Shown: positions 54,246-64,000 of the stretch, one piece after another
Numbering within the stretch: the stretch's first letter is position 1
Layout of the letters: every line of letters begins with the position of its first letter
Assembly (NCBI RefSeq): GCF_030398385.1
Contig: NZ_JAOAOQ010000007.1
Coordinates: forward strand, 124,001-188,000
Source of the DNA: Aquibium sp. ELW1220
GTDB lineage: Bacteria > Pseudomonadota > Alphaproteobacteria > Rhizobiales > Rhizobiaceae
Direction of reading: 5' to 3'
DNA length: 64,000 nucleotides
Translations under genes and position numbers: made by a program
The notes under the pieces: generated by a model
Databases searched by the model: none
Seen by the model: only the letters and a program-made list of their open reading frames with translations
Told to the model about the DNA's origin: nothing

Positions 54246-55715
54246 TTGCCCCTCTCGGAACCCGGCGCCGTGCTCGCCGGCACAAACACAGAACCATCGA
54301 TCGCCACTGCTTCGCTCGCCGCGGCTACTGAGCCAATCCTTCCCGCAGACGACGACGGTTCCCGTTTCATATCCCCGGACCACGAGGCGGAGTATCGCGC
54401 CTTCGTCGAAAGACATCCGGATATCGAGGCGGTCGAGTTCCTGATGGTCGATCCCAACGGCGTCATGCGCGGCAAGTGGGCGCCGGGCGACGCGCTGAAG
54501 AAGGCCTTCCAGGAAGGCGTCAACTTCCCGATGTCGCTGCACGGTCTGGACGTATGGGGCCGCGAGGTGAGCGAGACCGGGCTGCACATCGAGACCGGCG
54601 ACATGGACGGCTACTGCCGCGCCACACGCGGGTCGCTGTCGATGGTGCCCTGGGCCAAGCGCCGCACGGCTCAGGTCCTGCTGCAGACGTTTTCACCGGA
54701 AGGCGAACCTTTCATGGCCGATCCGCGCCAGGTGCTGAAGAAGAAGGTCGCGGAGGTCAACGCGAAGGGCTTCTTCCCGGTGGTGGCCTTCGAACTCGAA
54801 TTCTACCTGCTCGATCCGGAACTCGAATGGAGCGACGGCATGCCGGGGCCGGTCGGTGCAGCGGCAGGACCGGACCGGCTGCGCATGTACGGGCTCGACG
54901 ACCTCGCCGAACATGCGGCGCTGTTCGACATGATCCGCGACGCCGCCGACGCACAGAAGCTGCCGATCGATACTATCATCAAGGAAGCGGCGCCCGGACA
55001 GTTCGAGGTCAACCTGAAGCACCGCAACGACCCGCTGCGCGCGGCCGACGACGTCATCATGCTGCGGCGCATCGTCATGGGCTGCGCCCGCGCGCACGGA
55101 CTGCAGGCCACCTTCATGGCCAAGCCCTTCCTCGAATATGCCGGCAACGGCATGCATGTGCACGCGTCGATGCTCGATGCCGCCGGCAAGAACATGTTCG
55201 GTGGACCCGGCGGGCGCAGGAAGCTCGAGGCGGCGGTGGCGGGGCTGCTCCAGAGCATGCCGGAATCGCTGCTGCTCTTCATCAACACCTGGAACGGCTT
55301 CCGCCGCATCACGCCGGGTTCCTATGCACCGACCCGCGCGGTGTGGGCGGAGAACAACCGGTCGGTCGCGCTTCGCATTCCGGTCTCCAACGATGCCAAC
55401 CGCCGCGTCGAGCACCGCATCGCCGGTGCCGATGCCAATCCCTACCTGGTGATGGCAGCGCTCATCCAGGGCATGGTCGAGGGGATCGAAGGCGATCTCG
55501 TGCCGCCGCCGCCGATCCAGGGAAACGCCTACGACGAGGAAGGACTGTCGCTTCCCGACGACATGGACGACGCGCTGCAGTTGATGGCGAAAGGCAGTTT
55601 CGTCGACCGGGCGCTCGGCCCGCTCCTGTCCAAGGTCTACCGCGATCTGAAGCGAGCGGAGATCGTCGCATTCTGGAGCGAAATCACGCCTTTGGAACGG
55701 ACGACCTATCTTTGA
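54246..55715 (+). CDS. glutamine-synthetase-family ligase (second PuuA-like copy)
   Basis: A GS-fold ligase of about 489 residues. It has VEFLMVDPNGVMRGKWAPGDAL, FELEFYLL, EAAPGQFEVNLKHRNDP, FMAKPFLEYAGNGMHVHASM and NRSVALRIPVSNDANRRVEHRIAGADANPYLVMAA. It probably joins glutamate to a polyamine. Its position directly upstream of potFGHI supports that. The start is uncertain: TTG 54246 is the earliest likely codon, and the first 45 residues are weakly conserved, so a later GTG is possible. It is clearly diverged from the ligase at 43822. Confidence 0.85.
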   Translation: MPLSEPGAVLAGTNTEPSIATASLAAATEPILPADDDGSRFISPDHEAEYRAFVERHPDIEAVEFLMVDPNGVMRGKWAPGDALKKAFQEGVNFPMSLHGLDVWGREVSETGLHIETGDMDGYCRATRGSLSMVPWAKRRTAQVLLQTFSPEGEPFMADPRQVLKKKVAEVNAKGFFPVVAFELEFYLLDPELEWSDGMPGPVGAAAGPDRLRMYGLDDLAEHAALFDMIRDAADAQKLPIDTIIKEAAPGQFEVNLKHRNDPLRAADDVIMLRRIVMGCARAHGLQATFMAKPFLEYAGNGMHVHASMLDAAGKNMFGGPGGRRKLEAAVAGLLQSMPESLLLFINTWNGFRRITPGSYAPTRAVWAENNRSVALRIPVSNDANRRVEHRIAGADANPYLVMAALIQGMVEGIEGDLVPPPPIQGNAYDEEGLSLPDDMDDALQLMAKGSFVDRALGPLLSKVYRDLKRAEIVAFWSEITPLERTTYL

Positions 55716-55728
55716 CCGATGCGCGGAA

Positions 55729-55760
55729 ATTGGCGCTTGTCGCAGTGCAAAAACGCCAAT
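55729..55760 (+). promoter_or_regulatory. inverted repeat upstream of potF
   Basis: ATTGGCG and CGCCAAT form perfect 7-base arms 18 bases apart, ending 81 bases before the potF start. A TTGTCG and a TAGTCT 17 bases apart fall inside and just after it and could be weak -35/-10 boxes. It may be an operator for the polyamine transport operon. The regulator is unknown. Confidence 0.3.
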
Positions 55761-55841
55761 AGTCTCAATGAAGTGAAACTTGGCCGCGTTGCATCACTCG
55801 CGCGAGCCGGGAAACGGGGCAAGACAAGAGGAGAAATCGCG

Positions 55842-56936
55842 ATGAAGCTAAAGGGACATCTGTTGGCGGCCACGGCGCTCGCCGCGCTCGTCTCGTCCGG
55901 GGCGTGGGCGCAGGATCGGACCGTCAACGTCTACAACTGGTCCGATTACATCGACGACTCCATCCTGGAAGACTTCACGAAGGAGACCGGCATCAAGGTC
56001 GTCTACGACGTGTTCGATTCCAACGAGATCCTGGAGACGAAGCTGCTCGCCGGCGGCACGGGCTACGACGTCGTCGTGCCGACGGGCACCTTCCTCGCCC
56101 GGCAGATACAGGCGGGCGTTTTCCAGAAGCTCGACAAGTCCAAGCTGCCGAACCTCTCCAACATGTGGGATGTGGTCTCCGACCGCACGGCCAAGTACGA
56201 TCCGGGCAATGACTACTCCATCAACTACATGTGGGGCACCACCGGCATCGGCTACAACGTCAACAAGGTCCAGGATGCGCTCGGCATCGAGAAGATCGAC
56301 AGCTGGGACGTGGTCTTCAATCCCGAGATGATCGCCAAGCTCGCCGATTGCGGTGTCTACATGCTGGATGCGCCGGCCGAGATGATCCCGGCCGCGCTCA
56401 ACTATCTCGGGCTCGATCCGAATTCGACCAGCCCCGACGATCTCGGCAAGGCCGAGGAACTGCTCCTGTCGATCCGCCCGTCGATCCGCAAGTTCCACTC
56501 GTCCGAATACATCAACGGGCTCGCCAATGGCGACATCTGCCTGGCCGTCGGCTGGTCGGGCGACATGTTCCAGGCACGCGACCGTGCGGCCGAAGCCGAT
56601 CAGGGCGTGGCGATCGACTATTCGATCCCGAAGCAGGGCGCGCAGATGTGGTTCGACCAGATGGCGATCCCGGCCGACGCGCCCCACACCGAAGAAGCGC
56701 ATGAGTTCCTGAACTACATGATGCGGCCCGAGGTGATCGCGAAGGCCTCGAACTACGTCTTCTATGCCAACGGCAACGCGGCTTCGAAGGACCTGCTCGA
56801 CGAAGAGGTCATCGGCGATCCGGCCGTCTATCCGGACGACGAGACCATGAACAAGCTCTTCACCACCGTTCCGCTCGATGCAAGAACGCAGCGCCTGGTG
56901 ACGCGGATCTGGACACGGGTCGTGACGGGTCAGTAG
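55842..56936 (+). CDS. potF: putrescine ABC transporter substrate-binding protein
   Basis: A 364-residue periplasmic binding protein with signal peptide (LLAATALAALVSSGAWA, cleaved before QDR). The mature protein starts VNVYNWSDYIDDSILEDFTKETGIKVVYDVFDSNE, the PotF/PotD pattern, and includes LAVGWSGDMFQARDRA and MRPEVIAKASNYVFYANGN. It captures putrescine or a related polyamine for the PotGHI membrane complex. ATG 55842 follows AGAGGAGA. A GC-rich hairpin separates it from potG. Confidence 0.95.
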   Translation: MKLKGHLLAATALAALVSSGAWAQDRTVNVYNWSDYIDDSILEDFTKETGIKVVYDVFDSNEILETKLLAGGTGYDVVVPTGTFLARQIQAGVFQKLDKSKLPNLSNMWDVVSDRTAKYDPGNDYSINYMWGTTGIGYNVNKVQDALGIEKIDSWDVVFNPEMIAKLADCGVYMLDAPAEMIPAALNYLGLDPNSTSPDDLGKAEELLLSIRPSIRKFHSSEYINGLANGDICLAVGWSGDMFQARDRAAEADQGVAIDYSIPKQGAQMWFDQMAIPADAPHTEEAHEFLNYMMRPEVIAKASNYVFYANGNAASKDLLDEEVIGDPAVYPDDETMNKLFTTVPLDARTQRLVTRIWTRVVTGQ

Positions 56937-56948
56937 GCGAAGGATCCG

Positions 56949-56972
56949 GCCCCCGGCGGCAACGCCGGGGGC
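56949..56972 (+). terminator. hairpin between potF and potG
   Basis: A ten-base stem (GCCCCCGGCG with CGCCGGGGGC) and GCAA loop lie 12 bases after the potF stop. It is followed by CTCGCTTTC rather than a long T run. Such intergenic hairpins usually stabilise or attenuate so that the binding protein outnumbers the transporter. Confidence 0.6.
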
Positions 56973-57007
56973 CTCGCTTTCGGGGAAGCGGTTAACCTGG
57001 GGACCAC

Positions 57008-58150
57008 ATGAAATCGCTCGGCAGCATTCGCAGAAGCTTCGCGCCCTGGGCCGATCCGGCCGCCAAGCCCTACATTTCCTTCGAGAACATCACCAAGCGC
57101 TTCGGCGACTTCACCGCCGTCAACAACCTCTCGCTCGACATCTACGAGCGCGAGTTCTTCGCCCTGCTCGGCGCGTCGGGCTGCGGCAAGTCCACGCTGC
57201 TGCGCATGCTGGCCGGCTTCGAGGAGCCGACGTCTGGCCGCATCCTGCTCGACGGCCAGGACCTGCGCGGCATCCCGCCCTACCGGCGGCCCGTGAACAT
57301 GATGTTCCAGTCCTACGCGCTGTTCCCGCACATGAGCGTGGAACAGAACATCGCCTTCGGCCTGAAGCAGGACGGCATGCCCAAGGCGCAGATCGCCGAG
57401 CGCGTCGCCGAGATGCTGAAGCTGGTCAAGCTGGAGCAGTTCGCAAGACGCAAGCCGCACCAGCTGTCGGGCGGCCAGCGCCAGCGCGTCGCGCTTGCCC
57501 GCTCGGTCGCCAAGCGGCCGAAGGTGCTCCTGCTCGACGAGCCGCTCGGCGCGCTCGACAAGAAGCTGCGCGAGGAGACGCAGTTCGAGCTGATGGACCT
57601 GCAGCAGAATCTCGGCCTCACCTTCGTGGTCGTCACGCACGACCAGGAGGAGGCCATGACCATGGCCGACCGCATCGCGATCCTCGACAAGGGCGAGGTG
57701 ATGCAGGTGGCGACGCCCGCCGAGATCTACGAGGCGCCGGCCTCCCGATTCGTGGCCGGCTTCGTGGGAACGGTCAACCTGCTCGAAGGTCGCGTGATGT
57801 CGCGCGACGGCGCGACCCTGCGCATCAAGGGCGCCAGCGGCGCCGAAATCCTCGTCGAGAACGCCCCGGACAGCGTCAGTTCGGGAGAGGTTGCATTCGC
57901 GATCCGGCCCGAGAAGATCAAGGTCTCGCCGCGCCAGCCGGCCGAGGGAACGCCCAACGTCATGGCGGGCGAGATCTTCGACCTCGCCTATCTCGGCGAC
58001 ATGACGGTCTACCACGTCCGTCTGGCCGACGGGCAGGTCGTCAAGGCGAGCGCGCTGAACAGCGCGCGTGTCAGCGAGGACCAGCTGACCTGGAACGACC
58101 GCGCCTTCGTGTCCTTCGCGCCGGATGCCGGCGTCGTGCTGACGAGGTAG
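57008..58150 (+). CDS. potG: polyamine ABC transporter ATP-binding protein
   Basis: A 380-residue ABC ATPase with Walker [10 protein letters not shown] (55-63), Q-loop in [13 protein letters not shown], signature [14 protein letters not shown] and Walker [15 protein letters not shown] with the switch histidine in [12 protein letters not shown]-terminal TOBE domain (about 290-380) carries [10 protein letters not shown]. It powers putrescine import with PotH/PotI. It starts at ATG 57008 after the potF hairpin, and its stop lies four bases before potH. Confidence 0.95.
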   Translation: MKSLGSIRRSFAPWADPAAKPYISFENITKRFGDFTAVNNLSLDIYEREFFALLGASGCGKSTLLRMLAGFEEPTSGRILLDGQDLRGIPPYRRPVNMMFQSYALFPHMSVEQNIAFGLKQDGMPKAQIAERVAEMLKLVKLEQFARRKPHQLSGGQRQRVALARSVAKRPKVLLLDEPLGALDKKLREETQFELMDLQQNLGLTFVVVTHDQEEAMTMADRIAILDKGEVMQVATPAEIYEAPASRFVAGFVGTVNLLEGRVMSRDGATLRIKGASGAEILVENAPDSVSSGEVAFAIRPEKIKVSPRQPAEGTPNVMAGEIFDLAYLGDMTVYHVRLADGQVVKASALNSARVSEDQLTWNDRAFVSFAPDAGVVLTR

Positions 58151-58154
58151 CGCC

Positions 58155-59117
58155 ATGGCACAGTCGATGGCATCGGACCGGCCAGACGCCGCCCCCGCGG
58201 TCTCCAGCGGCGGGCTCGGCAAGGCCGTGGGCAACCGCCTGGTCATCATCGTCCCCTACCTCTGGCTCTTCGTCTTCTTCCTCGTTCCCTTCCTGATCGT
58301 CTTCAAGATATCGCTGTCGACCACGGCCATCGCCATGCCCCCCTATGTCCCGGTCTTCGGGCTGGAGGACGGTCTGTCGGGGCTCATCGCCAGTCTCGGC
58401 GAACTGACGCTCGACAACTATCTGTGGCTGACGGACGACGCCCTCTACTTCAACGCCTATATCTCCAGCATCACCATCGCCGCGGTCTCGACGCTGATCA
58501 CGCTGGCCGTCGGATTCCCCATCGCCTACGGCATGGCGCGCGCGCCGACGTCGCTGCGGCCGACACTGCTGATGCTCGTCATCCTGCCGTTCTGGACGAG
58601 CTTCCTGATCCGGGTCTACGCCTGGATCGGCATCCTCAAGCCCGAAGGCCTGCTCAACCAATTCCTCATCTGGACGGGCGCGATCGACTCGCCGCTGCTC
58701 ATCCTCAACACCAACACCGCGATCTACATCGGCATCGTCTATTCCTATCTCCCCTTCATGGTGCTGCCGCTCTATTCTGCGCTGGAGAAGATGGACTACT
58801 CGCTGGTCGAGGCGGCGCAGGATCTCGGCTGCCCGCCGGCCTCGGCCTTCTGGAAGATCACCTTCCCGCTGGCGCTGCCCGGAGTCGTGGCGGGTTCGAT
58901 GCTGGTCTTCATTCCGGCGATGGGCGAGTTCGTCATCCCCGACCTGCTCGGCGGCTCGCAGACGCTGATGATCGGCAAGACGCTGTGGAACGAGTTCTTC
59001 AACAACCGCGACTGGCCGGTGTCCTCGGCGGTCGCCGTCATCCTCTTGCTGCTCCTCGTCGTGCCGATCATGCTGTTCCAGCAGGCACAGGCGCGGTCGC
59101 TGGAAAAGGGCAGGTGA
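58155..59117 (+). CDS. potH: polyamine ABC transporter permease
   Basis: A 320-residue inner-membrane permease with about six spans and a longer N-terminus. The EAA loop that docks on the ATPase is EAAQDLGCPPASAFWKITFPLALPG. The first span begins LVIIVPYLWLFVFFLVPFLIVFKISLS. It forms a heterodimeric pore with PotI. The gene order potF-G-H-I, with gaps of at most 72 bases, indicates one operon. Confidence 0.95.
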   Translation: MAQSMASDRPDAAPAVSSGGLGKAVGNRLVIIVPYLWLFVFFLVPFLIVFKISLSTTAIAMPPYVPVFGLEDGLSGLIASLGELTLDNYLWLTDDALYFNAYISSITIAAVSTLITLAVGFPIAYGMARAPTSLRPTLLMLVILPFWTSFLIRVYAWIGILKPEGLLNQFLIWTGAIDSPLLILNTNTAIYIGIVYSYLPFMVLPLYSALEKMDYSLVEAAQDLGCPPASAFWKITFPLALPGVVAGSMLVFIPAMGEFVIPDLLGGSQTLMIGKTLWNEFFNNRDWPVSSAVAVILLLLLVVPIMLFQQAQARSLEKGR

Positions 59118-59127
59118 GGGCGGCGCG

Positions 59128-59946
59128 ATGAATACCACCTGGTCACGCTTCAACATCGCCTCGATCGTGCTGGGCTTTGCCTTTCTCTATCTGCCGATTG
59201 TCCTGCTCGTCGTCTTCTCCTTCAACGAGTCCAAGCTGGTCACGGTCTGGTCCGGCTTCTCGACCAAGTGGTACGGGGAGCTGTTCCGCAACCAGGGCCT
59301 CATCGACGCGGCCTGGGTGACGGCGCGCGTCGCCTTCATCTCGGCGAGTTTCGCCACCGTGCTCGGCACGCTCGCCGCACTGGCGCTCACCCGTTACACG
59401 CGCTTCCGCGGCCGGATGCTGTTCTCCGGCATGGTGTTCGCGCCGCTGGTCATGCCCGAGGTCATCACCGGCCTGTCGCTTCTGCTGCTCTTCGTGGCCA
59501 TCGGCCTCGACCGCGGCTTCCTCACCGTGACGCTCGCCCACATCACCTTCTCGATGTGCTTCGTGGCCGTCGTGGTGCAGTCGCGGCTGATCACTTTCGA
59601 TCGCTCGCTGGAAGAGGCGGCGATGGATCTCGGCGCGACGCCGGTGAAGACCTTTTTCGCCATCACGCTTCCGGTGATCCTGCCGGCGATCGTGTCCGGC
59701 TGGATGCTCGCCTTCACGCTGTCGCTCGACGACCTGGTGATCGCAAGCTTTGCCTCGGGGCCGGGCGCGACCACCCTGCCGATGAAGATCTACAGCCAGG
59801 TGCGGCTCGGCGTGACGCCGGAGATCAACGCCGCCTGCACCATTCTCATCGCCATTGTCGCGGTGGGTGTGTTGATCGCCTCGGTGGTCAACAAGAGCCG
59901 CGAAGTGCAGCGCCAGCGCGACGAGCAGGCGGCGCAGCGCACCTGA
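59128..59946 (+). CDS. potI: polyamine ABC transporter permease
   Basis: A 272-residue permease with six spans and the EAA loop EEAAMDLGATPVKTFFAITLPVILP. It begins WSRFNIASIVLGFAFLYLPIVLLVVFSFNESKL, typical of PotI/PotC proteins. It pairs with PotH. Its Gln/Arg-rich C-terminus is cytoplasmic. It is the last gene of the operon and is followed by a terminator-like hairpin. Confidence 0.94.
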   Translation: MNTTWSRFNIASIVLGFAFLYLPIVLLVVFSFNESKLVTVWSGFSTKWYGELFRNQGLIDAAWVTARVAFISASFATVLGTLAALALTRYTRFRGRMLFSGMVFAPLVMPEVITGLSLLLLFVAIGLDRGFLTVTLAHITFSMCFVAVVVQSRLITFDRSLEEAAMDLGATPVKTFFAITLPVILPAIVSGWMLAFTLSLDDLVIASFASGPGATTLPMKIYSQVRLGVTPEINAACTILIAIVAVGVLIASVVNKSREVQRQRDEQAAQRT

Positions 59947-59949
59947 CGC

Positions 59950-59973
59950 AGACCGGCTCCGGCCCGCCGGTCT
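59950..59973 (+). terminator. hairpin after potI
   Basis: AGACCGGC pairs perfectly with GCCGGTCT around an eight-base loop, starting four bases after the potI stop and followed by TTCG. It separates the pot operon from the convergent DUF6460 gene and may serve both directions. The missing T run keeps confidence moderate. Confidence 0.55.
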
Positions 59974-59991
59974 TTCGAGGGGCCAACGGCT

Positions 59992-60273
59992 TTAGCTGCG
60001 CGGCGGTCGCAGGAGGTAGATCACCAGCCACACCGGCAGGATCACCATCGATCCGAGCACGATGTTCGGTATCGCCCAGGCGACCCCGCGCTGCAGCATG
60101 TCGAGGACGTTGTCCGGCGTGAGGCCGACCTCGGCGAGCACTTCGGCGGCAGTGATGTCGAACGCCGACAGCCCCGCGCCGGTCACGAGCGACACGAGAA
60201 GTATCTTCAGCACGGCCGTCACGTAACGCAGCAATCCGCCCTCCGAGACGCTGGTCGCCAGCGGCATCATCAT
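59992..60273 (-). CDS. DUF6460 membrane protein, copy 2
   Basis: A 93-residue protein with two spans (about residues 19-40 and 66-88). It shares the layout of the gene at 7419: LRYVTAVLKILLVSLVTGAGLSAFDI, then a helix ending MLQRGVAWAIPNIVLGSMVILPVWLVIYLL. It starts at a run of three ATG codons at 60273. The function is unknown. It lies 96 bases downstream of the AsmA-like gene and could be co-transcribed with it. Confidence 0.78.
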   Translation of the reverse strand: MMMPLATSVSEGGLLRYVTAVLKILLVSLVTGAGLSAFDITAAEVLAEVGLTPDNVLDMLQRGVAWAIPNIVLGSMVILPVWLVIYLLRPPRS

Positions 60274-60369
60274 GGCCCATCTGGCATGTTGACAGCCTCG
60301 ACTGGCGCGACCGTAGCGCGATTCGCGGTGGGTGAGTATCGTGGCCGCTCCACGAATGCGCCGGCGCGC

Positions 60370-62229
60370 CTATTCCATCGGGAAATCGCTCAGGATCGGC
60401 GAGACGAAGGGCGACCGCCACGAACCGCCGACAAAGAAGGCGGCGAGCGGCGCCGCGCCGGTCGGCGCCGTCGTCCCGTCCGGCGCGGCAGGATCGCGGG
60501 GCAGGATCGTGCCCGACAGGGCGATGCCCTGTCCGACCAGCGGCAGGATGCCGGTGAATGCGATGACCTGGCTCTGCTGCATCACCTTGGCGGTGTCCAG
60601 TCTCGCCACACCGCTCGTGACCGTTGAGCGAACCTCGGCAGACTCGAAGGGAATGGTGCCGGCCGGGACTTCCCGCAACGGGAAGAAGCCGCCCCTGGAG
60701 GCCCGCTCCCGGAAGGCCTCGGGATCGAACCAGGCCACGGAGCCGGGTCCGAGCTTGACCGAGATCGACCCCTCTCCCGCTGCCAGCATGGATTCCCAGC
60801 GGTCGGCCGGGCCGCCGACGAGGACCGATATCGTCGCGCGCGCCTGCGGCAGGGCGCTCCCGAATCCCATGGCCGTGCCGAAGGCATTGAAATCGACGTC
60901 GCTGGCCAGGAAGCGGACTTCCGCCTTGTCGGTGTCGGTCCGCCGATCGATCCGCAGTGCCGCCTGGATCGTACCGCCGAAGGCACTGGCATCGGAGATG
61001 TCGAATGCTGCCAGGCCGTCATTGATCTGCGCCGTGGCGGCGAGTTGTCCGAGTTCGAGCGGACCCGCGGTCGCCCGGGCCGCCGACAGCCTCAGGTCGA
61101 GCTGCAGCTTCCTTGCGAAGTCCAGTTCGATCGGGCCGCTCCAGCTTCCCGCGTCGCCCGGAAGCTGCACGAAGGTGCCGAGGAGCGCGCTGATGTCGAG
61201 CGACTGGAAGGCCAGCGTGCCCGAGAGCGCAGGCGCCTTTCCGGCGAGCGAGACTTCCAGCAGGCCGTTGCCGGGATGGCCGCCGAGCGTCAGCTGCGCG
61301 TCTTCCAGCTTCAGGCGCTGGGCGTCGCCGATCAGGCGGCCGGCGATCGAGGCGTTTCCGGCGATGACGCCCGGGGTGATGTCGGCCCGCGACCATTCGA
61401 GAGCCCGGCGCAGGGACGGCGAGGAGAGCTTGGCGACGCCGTCGAGGAAGCCGCGCCTGGAGAAGGTCACCAGGCCTTCGAAGCTGCCGTTGAGGGGAGA
61501 CGAGGCGAGCGAGACCGACGTGCGCGAGTTGCCGCCGGCAAGAAGTGCCAGCGGCTGCTGGACGCTGGCTTCCGTGGAGATGCTCTCTCCGCGCCAGATC
61601 GCCTTGAGGCTGATCGATGCCGGCCGGTCGAGCGTCGGCCACGATGCCCGGCCCGTGATGCTGGAAAGGATCTCGTGTTCGCCGGCGGCATTGACGCGGA
61701 CGACGCGGCCGTCGAGCAGCTCGAGAGAGCCGAGCGGATCGGAGGGCATGCGCGCTGCGTCGGGCTTGGCCGGATTGTCGTCCACGACGACCCGTGCCGC
61801 CTCGATGGCGCGCAGCATCCGGCCGCCGCGGGGCGGAATGGGGAAGGGGACGACGCCGTCCTGGTCCGACACCCGCAGCACCGGCCGCAGCAGGCTGACC
61901 TTGGTGAAGGTGATGTCGCCCTGGAGCGCGGCGATGGCGGAGAGCTCGATCTGCACCCGCTCGGACTGCAGCACCGGCAGCGCGTCGGGCTTTCCCCATT
62001 CCTGCAGCGACACGTCTGCCAGTTCGGCGTGGAAGGACGGCCAGACGTGGATGCGCGGAATGCCGCTCAGGACGACGCGATAGCCGCTCCACGCGCTCAG
62101 CTCGGCGGCGATGCGGTTGCGCACGATCTGGGTCGACGCGACGTAGGGAATCAGCGCGATGAAGGCGAGGGAGAGGATCGCCAGCGCCGCGATGGCCCAG
62201 ATCGTTCGTTTCGCCCCCTTGGATGGCAT
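60370..62229 (-). CDS. AsmA-family protein
   Basis: A 619-residue protein with one N-terminal membrane anchor (about residues 8-29, IWAIAALAILSLAFIALIPYV) and a long periplasmic beta-rich region. The N-terminal AsmA signature is YRVVLSGIPRIHVWPSFHAELADVSL. The C-terminal AsmA_2-like part includes LDLRLSAARATAGPLELGQLAATAQI and VARLDTAKVM. AsmA-like proteins take part in phospholipid transport to the outer membrane or affect its assembly. ATG 62229 (MPSKGAKRT) follows GAGG. The frame upstream is Arg-rich and unlikely. Confidence 0.9.
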   Translation of the reverse strand: MPSKGAKRTIWAIAALAILSLAFIALIPYVASTQIVRNRIAAELSAWSGYRVVLSGIPRIHVWPSFHAELADVSLQEWGKPDALPVLQSERVQIELSAIAALQGDITFTKVSLLRPVLRVSDQDGVVPFPIPPRGGRMLRAIEAARVVVDDNPAKPDAARMPSDPLGSLELLDGRVVRVNAAGEHEILSSITGRASWPTLDRPASISLKAIWRGESISTEASVQQPLALLAGGNSRTSVSLASSPLNGSFEGLVTFSRRGFLDGVAKLSSPSLRRALEWSRADITPGVIAGNASIAGRLIGDAQRLKLEDAQLTLGGHPGNGLLEVSLAGKAPALSGTLAFQSLDISALLGTFVQLPGDAGSWSGPIELDFARKLQLDLRLSAARATAGPLELGQLAATAQINDGLAAFDISDASAFGGTIQAALRIDRRTDTDKAEVRFLASDVDFNAFGTAMGFGSALPQARATISVLVGGPADRWESMLAAGEGSISVKLGPGSVAWFDPEAFRERASRGGFFPLREVPAGTIPFESAEVRSTVTSGVARLDTAKVMQQSQVIAFTGILPLVGQGIALSGTILPRDPAAPDGTTAPTGAAPLAAFFVGGSWRSPFVSPILSDFPME

Positions 62230-62402
62230 TGCGCCTCGTCGTCTCCTGCGCTGCTCGCGCGATGACGGCCGCTTCGCGCAGGCCGCGTTGCGAGCCTTTT
62301 CAAGCCATTGTGGCCCGCAGATGGCGCTGGCGCGCATCCTTCGGCCGTCTTGCCCTCAAGGCGCGCAATATGCATAACGCATCGCCCACCTGGAGAATGT
62401 CC

Positions 62403-64000
<1,598 letters not shown>

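Noticed and set aside
51941-54604. 887-codon minus-strand frame
   Set aside because: Only its last 325 codons are a real quinone-reductase-like gene with a ribosome site at 52918. The rest is antisense to EamA and GS-like genes and has low-complexity composition.

Overview
The window is high-GC, tightly packed chromosomal DNA from an alphaproteobacterium, most likely of the order Rhizobiales (Mesorhizobium/Aminobacter-like). The evidence is strong G/C bias at third codon positions, frequent GTG/TTG starts, an Entner-Doudoroff operon zwf-pgl-edd, a ScfR-type regulator divergent from isocitrate lyase, several families common in rhizobia (DUF952-pyrD, DUF6460, DUF1488, DUF2189), and a GumC-type exopolysaccharide chain-length protein. 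I saw no rRNA, tRNA, CRISPR array, insertion sequence, prophage or integration site. Two genes run off the ends: a LuxR-family response regulator (left) and acetoacetyl-CoA ligase (right).

Layout. 1-14 kb: response regulator, a small membrane protein, a lone RecA/DnaB-like ATPase, a hotdog thioesterase-like protein, a small exported protein, DUF952-pyrD, a MATE exporter, a histone-deacetylase-family hydrolase, an AbrB-type membrane protein, a divergent Ldh2-type dehydrogenase / SAF-domain oxidoreductase pair, an AI-2E-family permease and proC. 14-24 kb: an exopolysaccharide locus with an O-antigen-ligase/ExoQ-like polymerase, a GT2 and a GT4-type glycosyltransferase, a WecG/TagA transferase, a DUF6492-like protein, a flippase and an unusual 935-residue Wzz/GumC protein with a tyrosine/proline/glutamine-rich cytoplasmic tail. 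24-35 kb: folD, a GlxA-type regulator, a small lipoprotein, GH15 hydrolase plus SDR, edd, pgl, zwf, and a divergent aldehyde dehydrogenase. 34.8-35.2 kb: a hicB antitoxin gene followed by a hicA toxin reading frame broken by two nonsense codons.

35-46 kb: SDR, SLC13-type permease, cytochrome P450, DUF2189 protein, then a putrescine-catabolism pair (PuuB-like oxidase and PuuA-like ligase) separated by two adjacent ATP-grasp ligase genes whose substrate I cannot predict. One of these looks like the isolated ATP-grasp domain of cyanophycin synthetase. An AT-rich gap (about 49% G+C) follows a small receiver-domain protein. 46-51 kb: a small gene and aceA facing a ScfR-family regulator, then an operon of small conserved genes ending in a transglutaminase. 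52-60 kb: quinone oxidoreductase-like protein, EamA permease, a second glutamine-synthetase-like ligase, and the polyamine ABC transporter potFGHI. 60-64 kb: a DUF6460 paralogue, an AsmA-like protein and acetoacetyl-CoA ligase.

Functional themes are central carbon use (Entner-Doudoroff, glyoxylate shunt, acetoacetate activation), uptake and gamma-glutamylation of polyamines (potFGHI, two GS-like ligases, PuuB) and surface polysaccharide synthesis. The best candidates for something undescribed are the tandem ATP-grasp ligases, the GumC protein with its long Tyr-rich tail, and the SAF-domain oxidoreductase paired with an Ldh2-type dehydrogenase.
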